This document shows positions 46,987 through 59,342 of a stretch of 64,000 bases of DNA, one piece after another. Made by a program: the position numbers and the translations under genes. The stretch comes from Ptiloglossa arizonensis (taxonomy: Eukaryota > Arthropoda > Insecta > Hymenoptera > Colletidae): contig NW_027479522.1 in the NCBI RefSeq assembly GCF_051014685.1, positions 1-64,000 of the forward strand, written 5' to 3'. The notes beneath the pieces were generated by a model. It was not told where the DNA came from and ran no database searches. It worked only from the letters and a program-made list of their open reading frames with translations. Numbering within the stretch: position 1 is the stretch's first letter; each line of letters opens with the position of its first letter.

Positions 46987-49040
46987 TTTCAGACGCAACA
47001 GAAATTTTGCGGATTGGTCAATCCGTTCGCGAGATGTGGCAGTTTGTAAGTAAGAAACGCTTGCGAAACTAAAAATTTTCGCAGTTCTGATGCTCGAAAC
47101 GGATAACTAGAAAGGCCTACAGGAAAAGTACGCATACCGTTGTAATCGGGCGGGTTTCTGCTTTCAGATGCAACAGAAATTTTGCGGATTGGTCAATCCG
47201 TTCGCGAGATATGGGATTTTGGAGGTAAGAAACACTTGAGAAACTCAAAATTTTCGCAGTTCTGGTGCTCGACAAGCATAACAAGAACGGCCTAGGGGAG
47301 AAGTACGCATACCGTTGTAATCGGGCGAGCTTCTACTTTCAGATGCAACAGAAATTTTGCGGATTGGTCAATCCGTTCGCGAGATATGGCAGTTTGGAGG
47401 TAAGAAACGCTTGAGAAACTCAAAATTTTCGCAGTTCTGATGCTCGAACCGAATAACTAGAACGGCCTAGGGGAAAAGTACGCAAACCGTCGTAATCGGG
47501 CGAGTTTCTACTTTCAGATGCAACAGAAATTTTGCGGATTGGTCAATCCGTTCGCGAGATATGGGATTTTGGATGTAAGAAACGCTTGAGAAACTCAAAA
47601 TTTTCGCTGTTTTGATGCTCGAACCGAATAACTAGAACGGCCTAGGGGAAAAGTACGCATACAGTTGTAATCGGGCGAGTTTCTACTTTCAGATGCAACA
47701 GAAATTTTGCGGATTGGTCAATCCATTCGCGAGATATGGCAGTTTGGAGGTAAGAAACGCTTGAGAAACTCAAAATTTTCGCAGTTCTGATGCTCGAAAC
47801 GTATAACCAGAACGGCCTAGGGGAAAAGTACGCAAACCGTCGTAATCGGGCGACTTTCTACTTTCAGATGCAACAGAAATTTTGCGGATTGGTCAATCCG
47901 TTCGCGAGATATGGCAGTTTGGAGGTTAGAAACGCTTGAGAAACTCAAAATTTTCGCAGTTCTGATGCTCGAAACGAATAACCAGAACGGCCTAGGGGAA
48001 AAGTACGCAAACCGTCGTAATCGGGCGAGTTTCTACTTTCAGATGCAACAGAAATTTTGCGGATTGGTCAATCCGTTCGCGAGATATGGCAGTTTGGAGG
48101 TAAGAAACGCTTGAGAAACTCAAAATTTTCGCAGTTCTGATGCTCGGCAAGCATAACTAGAACGGCCTAGGGGAAAGGTACGCATACAGTTCTAATCGGG
48201 CGAGTTTCTACTTTCAGATGCAACAGAAATTTTGCGGATTGGTCAATCCGTTCGCGAGATATGGCAGTTTGGAGGTAAGAAACGCTTGAGAAACTCAAAA
48301 TTTTCGCAGTTCTGATGCTCGAACCGAATAACTAGAACGGCCTAGGGGAAATGTACGCATACAGTTGTAATCGGGCGAGTTTCTACTTTCAGATGCAACA
48401 GATATTTTGCGGATTGGTCAATCCGTTCGCGAGATATGGCAGTTTGGAGGTAAGAAACGCTTGAGAAACTCAAAATTTTCGCAGTTCTGATGCTCGAAAC
48501 GTATAACCAGAACGGCCTAGGGGAAAAGTACGCAAACCGTCGTAATCGGGCGAGTTTCTACTTTCAGACGCAACAGAAATTTTGCGGATTGGTCAATCCG
48601 TTCGCGAGATGTGGCAGTTTGTAAGTAAGAAACGCTTGCGAAACTAAAAATTTTCGCAGTTCTGATGCTCGAAACGGATAACTAGAAAGGCCTACAGGAA
48701 AAGTACGCATACCGTTGTAATCGGGCGGGTTTCTGCTTTCAGATGCAACAGAAATTTTGCGGATTGGTCAATCCGTTCGCGAGATATGGGATTTTGGAGG
48801 TAAGAAACACTTGAGAAACTCAAAATTTTCGCAGTTCTGGTGCTCGACAAGCATAACAAGAACGGCCTAGGGGAGAAGTACGCATACCGTTGTAATCGGG
48901 CGAGCTTCTACTTTCAGATGCAACAGAAATTTTGCGGATTGGTCAATCCGTTCGCGAGATATGGCAGTTTGGAGGTAAGAAACGCTTGAGAAACTCAAAA
49001 TTTTCGCAGTTCTGATGCTCGAACCGAATAACTAGAACGG
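46090..49040 (+). repeat. Nine-monomer (1575-bp) duplication
   Basis: 46090-47465 matches 47665-49040 at 1575 bp. About five differences are visible, among them CTCGACAAG/CTCGGCAAG near 48145, CAGTTGTAATC/CAGTTCTAATC near 48191, and GATATTTTG/GAAATTTTG near 46127. Rare linked states such as GAAACGGATAAC with AAAGGCCTACAGG and GGGGAGAAGTACG recur in the same order. Confidence 0.85.
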
Positions 49041-49539
49041 CCTAGGGGAAATGTACGCATACAGTTGTAATCGGGCGAGTTTCTACTTTCAGATGCAACA
49101 GATATTTTGCGGATTGGTCAATCCGTTCGCGAGATATGGCAGTTTGGAGGTAAGAAACGCTTGAGAAACTCAAAATTTTCGCAGTTCTGATGCTCGAAAC
49201 GTATAACCAGAACGGCCTAGGGGAAAAGTACGCAAACCGTCGTAATCGGGCGAGTTTCTACTTTCAGACGCAACAGAAATTTTGCGGATTGGTCAATCCG
49301 TTCGCGAGATGTGGCAGTTTGTAAGTAAGAAACGCTTGCGAAACTAAAAATTTTCGCAGTTCTGATGCTCGAAACGGATAACTAGAAAGGCCTACAGGAA
49401 AAGTACGCATACCGTTGTAATCGGGCGGGTTTCTGCTTTCAGATGCAACAGAAATTTTGCGGATTGGTCAATCCGTTCGCGAGATATGGGATTTTGGAGG
49501 TAAGAAACACTTGAGAAACTCAAAATTTTCGCAGTTCTG
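48208..49539 (+). repeat. Four-monomer (700-bp) duplication
   Basis: 48208-48839 and 48908-49539 appear identical over about 630 bp at an offset of 700 bp. The copies part where the first reads TTCTGGTGCTCGACAAGC and the second TTCTGATGCTCGAAACG. It lies on the edge of the nine-monomer duplication, so one segment is present three times (near 46993, 48566 and 49266). Confidence 0.85.
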
Positions 49540-49749
49540 ATGCTCGAAACGTATAACCAGAACGGCCTAGGGGAAAAGTACGCAAACCGTCGTAATCGGG
49601 CGACTTTCTACTTTCAGATGCAACAGAAATTTTGCGGATTGGTCAATCCGTTCGCGAGATATGGCAGTTTGGAGGTTAGAAACGCTTGAGAAACTCAAAA
49701 TTTTCGCAGTTCTGATGCTCGAAACGAATAACCAGAACGGCCTAGGGGA

Positions 49750-50383
49750 AAAGTACACATACTGTTGCAATCGGGCGAGTTTCCACTTTCAGATGCAACA
49801 GAAATTTTGCGGATTGGTCAATCCGTTCGCGAGATATGGCAGTTTGTAAGTAAGAAACGCTTGCGAAACTCAAAATTTTCGCAGTTCTGATGCTCGAAAC
49901 CAATAACTAGAACGGCCTAGGGGAAAAGTACGCATACTGTTGTAATCGGGCGAGTTTCTACTATCAGATGCAACAGAAATTTTGCGGATTGGTCAATCCG
50001 TTCGCGAGATATGGCAGTTTGGAGGTAAGAAACGCTTGAGAAACTCAAAATTTTCGCTGTTCTGATGCTCGAAACGAATAGCTAGAACGGCCCAGGGGAA
50101 AACTACACATACCGTTGTAATCGGGCGAGTTTCTACTTTCAGATGCAACAGAAATTTTGCGGATTGGTCAATCCGTTCGCGAGATATGGCAGTTTGGAGG
50201 TTAGAAACGCTTGAGAAACCCAAAATTTTCGCAGTTCTGATGCTCGAAACGAATAACGAGAACGGCCTAGGGGAAAAGTACGCAAACCGTCGTAATCGGG
50301 CGAGTTTCTACTTTCAGATGCAACAGAAATTTTGCGGATTGGTCAATCCGTTCGCGAGATATGGGATTTTGGAGGTAAGAAAC
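49750..50383 (+). repeat. Block re-used 19 monomers on at 53075-53707
   Basis: Shared states include CATACTGTTGCAATC, GAGTTTCCAC, GCTCGAAACCAATAAC, AATAGCTAGAACGGCCC and GAGAAACCCAAAA. Offset is 3325 bp, dropping to 3324 after a 1-bp deletion near 53551 (AAAATTTCCCAG). The second copy also carries GGTTTCTCCG where the first has GGTCAATCCG. Confidence 0.78.
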
Positions 50384-53300
50384 ACTTGAGAAACTCAAAA
50401 TTTTTGCAGTTCTGGTGCTCGACAAGCACAACAAGAACGGCCTAGGGGAAAAGTACGCAAACCGTTGTAATCGGGCAAGTTTCTACTTTCAGATGCAACA
50501 GAAATTTTGCGGATTGGTCAATCCGTTCGCGAGATATGGCAGTTTGGAGGTAAGGAACGCTTGAGAAACTCAAAATGTTCACAGTTCTGATGCTCGAACC
50601 GAATAACTAGAACGGCCTAGGGGAAAGGTACGCATACAGTTGTAATCGGGCGAGTTTCTACTTTCAGATGCAACAGAAATTTTGCGGATTGGTCAATCCA
50701 TTCGCGAGATATGGCAGTTTGGAGGTAAGAAACGCTTGAAAAACTCAAAATTTTCGCTGTTCTGATGCTCGAAACGAATAACTAGAACGGCCTAGGGGAA
50801 AAGTACTCATACCGTTGTAATCGGGCGTGTTTCAACTTTCAGATGCAACAGAAATTTTGCGGATTGGTCATTCCGTTCGCGAGATATGGCAGTTTGGAGG
50901 TAAGAAACGCTTGAGCAACTCAAAATTTTCGAAGTTCTGATGCTCGAAACGAATAACCAGAACGGCCTAGGGGAAAACTACGCATACTGTTGTAATCGGG
51001 CGAGTTTCTACTTTCAGATGCAACAGAAATTTTGCGGATTGGTCAATCCATTCGCGAGATATGGCAGTTTGGAGGTTAGAAACGCTTGAGAAACTCAAAA
51101 TTTTCGCAGTTCTGATGCTCGACAAGCATAACAAGAACGGCCTAGGGGAAAAGTACGCATACCGTTGTAATCGGCCGTGTTTCAACTTTCAGATGCAACA
51201 GAAATTTTGCGGATTGGTCAATCCGTTCGCGAGATATGGCAGTTTGGAGGTAAGAAACGGTTGAGAAACATAAAATTTTCACAGTTCTGATGCTCGAAAC
51301 GAATAACTAGAACGGCCCAGGGGAAAACTACACATACCGTTGTAATCGGGCGAGTTTCTACTTTCAGATGCAACAGAAATTTTGCGGATTGGTCAATCCA
51401 TTCGCGAGATATGGCAGTTTGGAGGTTAGAAACGCTTGAGAAACTCAAAATTTTCGCAGTTCTGATGCTCGAAACGAATAACCAGAACGGCCTAGGGGAA
51501 AAGTACGCAAACCGTCGTAATCGGGCGAGTTTCTACTTTCAGATGCAACAGAAATTTTGCGGATTGGTCAATCCGTTCGCGAGATATGGCAGTTTGGATG
51601 TAAGAAACGGTAGAGAAACATAAAATTTTCACAGTTCTGATGCTCGAAACGAATACCTAGAACGGCCCAGGGGAAAACTACACATACCGTTGTAGTCGGG
51701 CGGGTTTCTGCTTTCAGATGCAACAGAAATTTTGCGGATTGGTCAATCCGCTCGCGAGATATGGGATTTTGGAGGTAAGAAACACTTGAGAAACTCAAAA
51801 TTTTCGCAGTTCTGGTGCTCGACAAGCATAACAAGAACGGCCTAGGGGAAAAGTACGCAAACCGTCGTAATCGGGCGAGTTTCTACTTTCAGATGCAACA
51901 GAAATTTTGCGGATTGGTCAATCCGTTCGCGAGATATGGCAGTTTGGAGGTAAGAAACGCTTGAGAAACTCAAAATTTTCGCAGTTCTGATGCTCGAAAC
52001 AAATAACCAGAACGGCCTAGGGGAAAAGTACGCAAACCGTCGTAATCGGACGAGTTTCTACTTTCAGATGCAACAGAAATTTTGCGGATTGGTCAATCCG
52101 TTCGCGAGATGTGGCAGTTTGTAAGTAAGAAACGCTTGCGAAACTAAAAATTTTCGCAGTTCTGATGCTCGAAACGAATAACGAGAACGGCCTAGGGGAA
52201 AAGTACGCAAACCGTCGTAATCGGGCGAGTTTCTACTTTCAGATGCAACAGAAATTTTGCGGATTGGTCAATCCGTTCGCGAGATATGGGATTTTGGAGG
52301 TAAGAAACGCTTGAGAAACTCAAAATTTTCGCTGTTCTGATGCTCGAACCGAATAACTAGAACGGCCTAGGGGAAAAGTACGCATACAGTTGTAATCGGG
52401 CGAGTTTCTACTTTCAGACGCAACAGAAATTTTGCGGATTGGTCAATCCGTTCGCGAGATATGGCAGTTTGGAGGTAAGAAACGCTTGAGAAACTCAAAA
52501 TTTTCGCAGTTCTGATGCTCGACAAGCATAACTAGAACGGTCTAGGGGAAAAGTACGCATACCGTTGTAATCGGGCGACTTTCTACTTTCAGATGCGACA
52601 GACACTTTGCGGATTGGTCAATCCGTTCGCGAGATATGGCAGTTTGGAGGTAAGAAACGCTTGAGAAACTCAAAATTTTCGCAGTTCTGATGCTCGAAAC
52701 GTATAACCAGAACGGCCTAGGGGAAAAGTACGCAAACCGTCGTAATCGGGCGAGTTTCTACTTTCAGATGCAACAGAAATTTTGCGGATTGGTCAATCCG
52801 TTCGCGAGATGTGGCAGTTTGTAAGTAAGAAACGCTTGCGAAACTAAAAATTTTCGCAGTTCTGATGCTCGAAACGAATAACTAGAACGGCCTACAGGAA
52901 AGGTACGCATACCGTTGTAATCGGGCTGGTTTCTGCTTTCAGATGCAACAGAAATTTTGCGGATTGATCAATCCGTTCGCGAGATATGGCAGTTTCGAGG
53001 TAAGAAACGGTTGAGAAACTCAACATTTTCGCAGTTCTGATGCTCGAAACGAATTACTGGAACGGCCTAGAGGAAAAGTACACATACTGTTGCAATCGGG
53101 CGAGTTTCCACTTTCAGATGCAACAGAAATTTTGCGGATTGGTCAATCCGTTCGCGAGATATGGCAGTTTGTAAGTAAGAAACGCTTGCGAAACTCAAAA
53201 TTTTCGCAGTTCTGATGCTCGAAACCAATAACTAGAACGGCCTAGGGGAAAAGTACGCATATTGTTGTAATCGGGCGAGTTTCTACTTTCAGATGCAACA

Positions 53301-55177
53301 GAAATTTTGCGGATTGGTCAATCCGTTCGCGAGATATGGCAGTTTGGAGGTAAGAAACGCTTGAGAAACTCAAAATTTTCGCTGTTCTGATGCTCGAAAC
53401 GAATAGCTAGAACGGCCCAGGGGAAAACTACACATACCGTTGTAATCGGGCGAGTTTCTACTTTCAGATGCAACAGAAATTTTGCGGATTGGTTTCTCCG
53501 TTCGCGAGATATGGCAGTTTGGAGGTTAGAAACGCTTGAGAAACCCAAAATTTCCCAGTTCTGATGCTCGAAACGAATAACGAGAACGGCCTAGGGGAAA
53601 AGTACGCAAACCGTCGTAATCGGGCGAGTTTCTACTTTCAGATGCAACAGAAATTTTGCGGATTGGTCAATCCGTTCGCGAGATATGGGATTTTGGAGGT
53701 AAGAAACGCTTGAGAAACTCAAAATTTTCGCATTTTTGATGCTCGAAACGAATAACTAGAATGGCCTAGGGGAAAACTACACATACCGTTGTATTTGGGC
53801 GAGTTTCTACTTTCTGGTGCAACAGAAATTTTGCGGATTCGTCAATCCGTCCGCGAGATATGGCAGTTTGGAGGTAAGAAACGCATGAGAAATTCAAAAT
53901 TTTCGCAGTTCTGATGCTCGCAAGGAATAACTAGAACGGCCTAGGAGAAAAGTACGCATACCGTTGTAATCGGGCGAGTTTCTACTTTCAGATGCAACAG
54001 AAATTTTGCGGATTGGTCAATCCGTTCGCGAGATATGGCAGTTTGGAGGTAAGAAACGCTTGAGAAACTCAAAATTTTCGCAGTTCTGATGCTCGAAACG
54101 AGTAACTAGTACGGCCTAGGGGAAAAGTACACATAGCGTTGTTATCGGGCGAGTTTCTACTTTCAGATGCAACAGAAATTTTGCGGATTAGTCAATCCGT
54201 TCGCGAGATATGTCAGTTTGGAGGTAAGAAACTCTTGAGAAACTCAAAATTTTCGCAGTTCTGATGCTCGAAACGAATAACTACAACGGCCTGGGGGAAA
54301 AGTACACATACCGTTGTAATCGGGCGAGTTCCTACTTTCTGGTGCAATAGAAATTTTGCGGATTCGTCAATCCGTTCGCGAGATATGGCAGTTTGGAGGT
54401 AAGAAACGCTTGAGAAACTCAAAATTTTCGCAGTTCTGATGCTCGCAACGAATAACTAGAACGGCCTAGGGGAAAAGTGCGCATACCGTTGTAATCGCGC
54501 GAGTTTCTACTTTCAGATGCAACAGAAATTTTGCGGATTGGTCAATCCGTTCGCGAGATATGGCAGTTTGGAGATAAGAAACGCTTGAGAAACTCAAAAT
54601 ATTCGCAGTTCTAATGCTCGCAACGAATAACAAGAACGGCCTAGGGGAAAACTACACATACCGTTGTAATCGGGCGAGTTTCTACTATCAGATGCAACAG
54701 AAATTTTGCGGATTGGTCAATCCGTTCGCGAGATATGGCAGTTTGGAGGTAAGATACGCTTGAGAAACTCAAAATTTTCGCAGTTCTGATGCTCGAAACG
54801 AATAACTAGAGTGGCCTAGGGGAAAAGTACACATACCGTTGTAATCGGGCGAGTTTCTACTTTCAGATGCAACAGAAATTTTGCGGATTTGTCAATCCGT
54901 TCGCGAGATATGGCTGTTTGGAGGTAAGAAACGCTTGAGAAACTCAAAATTTTTGCAGTTCTGATGCTCGACAAGCATAACTAGAACGGCCTAGGGGAAA
55001 AGTACGCATACCGTTGTAATCGGGCGAGTTTCTACTTTCAGATGCATCAGAAATTTTGCGGATTGGTCAATCCGTTCGCGAGATATGGCAGTTTGGAGGT
55101 AAGAAACGCTTGAGAAACTCAAAATTTTCACAGTTCTAATGCTCGAAACGAATAACTAGAACGGCCTAGGGGAAAAC

Positions 55178-57281
55178 TACACATACCGTTGTAATCGGGC
55201 GAGTTTCTACTATCAGATGCAACAGAAATTTTGCGGATTGGTCAATCCGTTCGCGAGATATGGCAGTTTGGAGGTAAGAAACGCTTGAAAAACTCAAAAT
55301 TTTCGCAGTTCTGATGCTCGAGACGAAGAACTAGAACGGTCTAAGGGAAAACAACACATACCGTTGTAATTGGGCGAGTTTCTACTTTCAGATGCAACAG
55401 AAATTTTGCGGATTGGTCAATCCGTTCGCGAGATGTGGCAGGTTGTACGTAAGAAACGCTTGAGCAACTCAAAATTTTCGCAGTTCTGATGCTCGAAACG
55501 AATAACCAGAACGGCCTAGGGGAGAAGTACGAATATCGTTGTAATCGGGCGAGTTTCTACTTTCAGATGCAGCAGAAATTTTGCGGATTGGTCAATCCGT
55601 TCGCGAGATATAGCAGTTTGGATGTAAGAAACGCTTGAGAAACTCAAAATTTTGGCAGTTCTGATGCTCGAAACGAATAACAAGAACGGCCTAGGGGAAA
55701 AGTACACATACCGTTGTATTTGGGCGAGTTTCTACTTTCAGATGCAACAGAAATTTTGCGGATCGGTCAATCCGTTCGCGAGATATGGCAGTGTGGAGGT
55801 AAGAAACGCTTGAGAAACTCAAAATTTTCGCATTTCTGATGCTCGACAAGCATAACTAGAACGGCCTAGGGGAAAAGTACACATACCGTCGTAATCGGGC
55901 GAGTTTCTACTTTCAGATGCAACAAAAATTATGCGGATTGGTCCATCCGTTCGCGAGATATGGCAGTTTGGAAGTAAGAAACGCTTGAGAAACTCAAAAT
56001 TTTCGCAGTTCTGATGCTCGAAACGAGTAACTAGTACGGCCTAGGGGAAAAGTAAACATACCGTTGTTATCGGGCGAGTTTCTACTTTCAGATGCAACAG
56101 AAATTTTGCGGATTAGTCAATCCGTTCGCGAGATATGGCAGTTTGGAGGTAAGAAACGCTTGAGAAACTCAAAATTTTCGCAGTTCTGATGCTCGAAATG
56201 AATAACTAGAACGGCCTAGGGGAAAAGTACACATACCGTTGTAATCGGGCGAGTTTCTACTATCAGATGCAACAGAAATTTTGCGGATTGGTCAATCCGT
56301 TCGCGAGATATGGCAGTTTGGAGGTAAGAAACGCTTGAAAAACTCAAAATTTTCGCAGTTCTGATGCTCGAGACGAAGAACTAGAACGGTCTAAGGGAAA
56401 ACAACACATACCGTTGTAATTGGGCGAGTTTCTACTTTCAGATGCAACAGAAATTTTGCGGATTGGTCAATCCGTTCGCGAGATGTGGCAGGTTGTACGT
56501 AAGAAACGCTTGAGCAACTCAAAATTTTCGCAGTTCTGATGCTCGAAACGAATAACCAGAACGGCCTAGGGGAGAAGTACGAATATCGTTGTAATCGGGC
56601 GAGTTTCTACTTTCAGATGCAGCAGAAATTTTGCGGATTGGTCAATCCGTTCGCGAGATATAGCAGTTTGGATGTAAGAAACGCTTGAGAAACTCAAAAT
56701 TTTGGCAGTTCTGATGCTCGAAACGAATAACAAGAACGGCCTAGGGGAAAAGTACACATACCGTTGTATTTGGGCGAGTTTCTACTTTCAGATGCAACAG
56801 AAATTTTGCGGATCGGTCAATCCGTTCGCGAGATATGGCAGTGTGGAGGTAAGAAACGCTTGAGAAACTCAAAATTTTCGCATTTCTGATGCTCGACAAG
56901 CATAACTAGAACGGCCTAGGGGAAAAGTACACATACCGTCGTAATCGGGCGAGTTTCTACTTTCAGATGCAACAAAAATTATGCGGATTGGTCCATCCGT
57001 TCGCGAGATATGGCAGTTTGGAAGTAAGAAACGCTTGAGAAACTCAAAATTTTCGCAGTTCTGATGCTCGAAACGAGTAACTAGTACGGCCTAGGGGAAA
57101 AGTAAACATACCGTTGTTATCGGGCGAGTTTCTACTTTCAGATGCAACAGAAATTTTGCGGATTAGTCAATCCGTTCGCGAGATATGGCAGTTTGGAGGT
57201 AAGAAACGCTTGAGAAACTCAAAATTTTCGCAGTTCTGATGCTCGAAATGAATAACTAGAACGGCCTAGGGGAAAAGTACG
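55178..57281 (+). repeat. Exact 1050-bp (six-monomer) tandem duplication
   Basis: 55178-56231 and 56228-57281 are identical at an offset of 1050 bp in my line-by-line comparison: no mismatch over 1054 columns. All six monomers are distinguishable, with markers GAGACGAAGAAC with GGTCTAAGGG, GGAGAAGTACGAATATCG with GCAGCAG, GTATTTGGGCG, ACCGTCGTAATC with AACAAAAATTATG, and AGTAAACATACC with GTTGTTATC. The outer limits are 55177 (C against G) and 56232 (A against G). Confidence 0.93.
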
Positions 57282-59342
57282 CATACCGTTGTAATCGGGC
57301 GAGTTCCTACTTTCTGGTGCAACAGAAATTTTGCGGATTCGTCAATCCGTTCGCGAGATATGGCAGTTTGGAGGTAAGAAACGCTTGAGAAACTCAAAAT
57401 TTTCGCAGTTCTGATGCTCGCAACGAATAACTAGAACGGCCTAGGGGAAAAGTACGCACACCGTTGTAATCGGGCGAGTTTCTACTTTCAGATGCAACAG
57501 AAATTTTGCGGATTGGTCAATCCGTTCGCGAGATATGGCAGTTTGGAGGTAAGAAACGCTTGAGAAACTCAAAATTTTCGCAGTTCTGATGCTCGAAACG
57601 AATAACTACAACGGCCTAGGGGAAAAGTACACATACCGTTTTAATCGGGCGAGTTCCTACTTCTTGGTGCAACAGAAATTTTGCGGATTCGTCAATCCGT
57701 TCGCGAGATATGGCAGTTTGGAGGTAAGAAACGCTTGAGAAACTCAAAATTTTCGCAGTTCTGATGCTCGACAAGTATAACTAGAACGGCCTAGGGGAAA
57801 AGTACGCATACCGTTGTAATCGGGCGAGTTTCTACTTTCAGATACAAAAGAAATTTTGCGGATTGGCCAATCCGTTCGCGAGATATGGCAGTTTGGAGGT
57901 AAGAAACGCATGAGAAATTCAAAATTTTCGCAGTTCTGATGCTCGAAATGAATAACTAGGACTGCCTAGGGGAAAACTACACATACCGTTGTATTTGGGC
58001 GAGTTTCTACTTTCAGATGCAACAGAAATTTTGCGGATTGGTCAATCCGTTCGCGAGATGTGGCAGTTTGGAGGTAAGAAACGCTTGAGAAACTCAAAAT
58101 TTTCGCAGTTCTGATGCTCGCAAGGAATAACTAGAACGGCCTAGGGGAAAAGTGCGCCTACCGTTGTAATCGGGCGAGTTTCTACTTACAGATGCAACAG
58201 AAATTATGCGGATTGGTCAATCCGTTCGCGAGATATGGCAGTTTGGAGGTAAGAAACGCATGAGAAATTCAAAATTTTCGCAGTTCTGATGCTCGAAATG
58301 AATAACTAGGACTGCCTAGGGGAAAAGTACGCATACCGTTGTAATCGGGCGTGTTCCTACTTTCTGGTGCAACAGAAATTTTGCGGATTCGTCAATCCGT
58401 TCGCGAGATATGGCAGTTTGGAGGTAAGAAACGCTTGAGAAACTCAAAATTTTCGCAGTTCTGATGCTCGAAACGAATAACTACAACGGCCTAGGGGAAA
58501 AGTACACATACCGTTGTAATCGGGCGAGTTCCTACTTTCTGGTGCAACAGAAATTTTGCGGATTCGTCAATCCGTTCGCGAGATATGGCAGTTTGGAGGT
58601 AAGAAACGCTTGAGAAACTCAAAATTTTCGCAGTTCTGATGCTCGCAACGAATAACTAGAACGGCCTAGGGGAAAAGTGCGCATACCGTTGTAATCGGGC
58701 GAGCTTCTACTTACAGATGCAACAGAAATTATGCGGATTGGTCCATCCGTTCGCGAGATATGGCAGTTTGGAAGTAAGAAACGCTTGAGAAACTCAACAT
58801 TTTCGCATTTCTGATGCTCGACAAGCATAACTAGAACGGCCTAGGGGAAAAGTACACATACCGTTGTAATCGGGCGAGTTTCTACTTTCAGATGCAACAG
58901 AAATTATGCGGATTGGTCCATCCGTTCGCGAGATATGGCAGTTTGGATGTAAGAAACGCTTGAGAAACTCAAAATTTTCGCAGTTCTGATGCTCGAAACG
59001 AGTAACTAGTACGGCCTAGGGGAAAAGTACACACACCCTTGTTATCGGGCGGGTTTCTACTTTCAGATGCAACAGAAATTTTGCGGACTAGTCAATCCGT
59101 TCGCGAGATATGGCAGTTTGGAGGTAACAAACGCTTGAGAAACTCAAAATTTTCGCAGTTCTGATGCTCGAAATGAATAACTAGAACGGCCAAGGGGAAA
59201 GGTACGCATACCGTTGTAATCGGGCGAGTTCCTGCTTTCTGGTGCAAAAGAAATTTTGCGGATTCGTCAATCCGTTCGCGAGATATGGCAGTTTGGAGGT
59301 AAGAAACGCTTGAGAAACTCAAAATTTTCGCAGTTCTGATGC

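Larger units (their letters stand above)
38181..53730 (+). repeat. Satellite territory D (13-, 9- and 4-monomer repeats)
   Basis: Diagnostic variants are GCAAACCGTCGTAATC, ATACAGTTGTAATC, GCTCGAACCGAATAAC, GAAACGTATAACC, GGAGGTTAGAAACG, CAACAGATATTTTGC and CTTGCGAAACTAAAAA. Blocks are re-used at offsets of 2275, 1575, 700, 4548 and 3325 bp. The TATG form 99-120 (GATATGGCAGTTTGGAGG) dominates. The CENP-B-box-like segment is often altered by ACCG to ACAG or to AACCGTCG. Confidence 0.78.
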
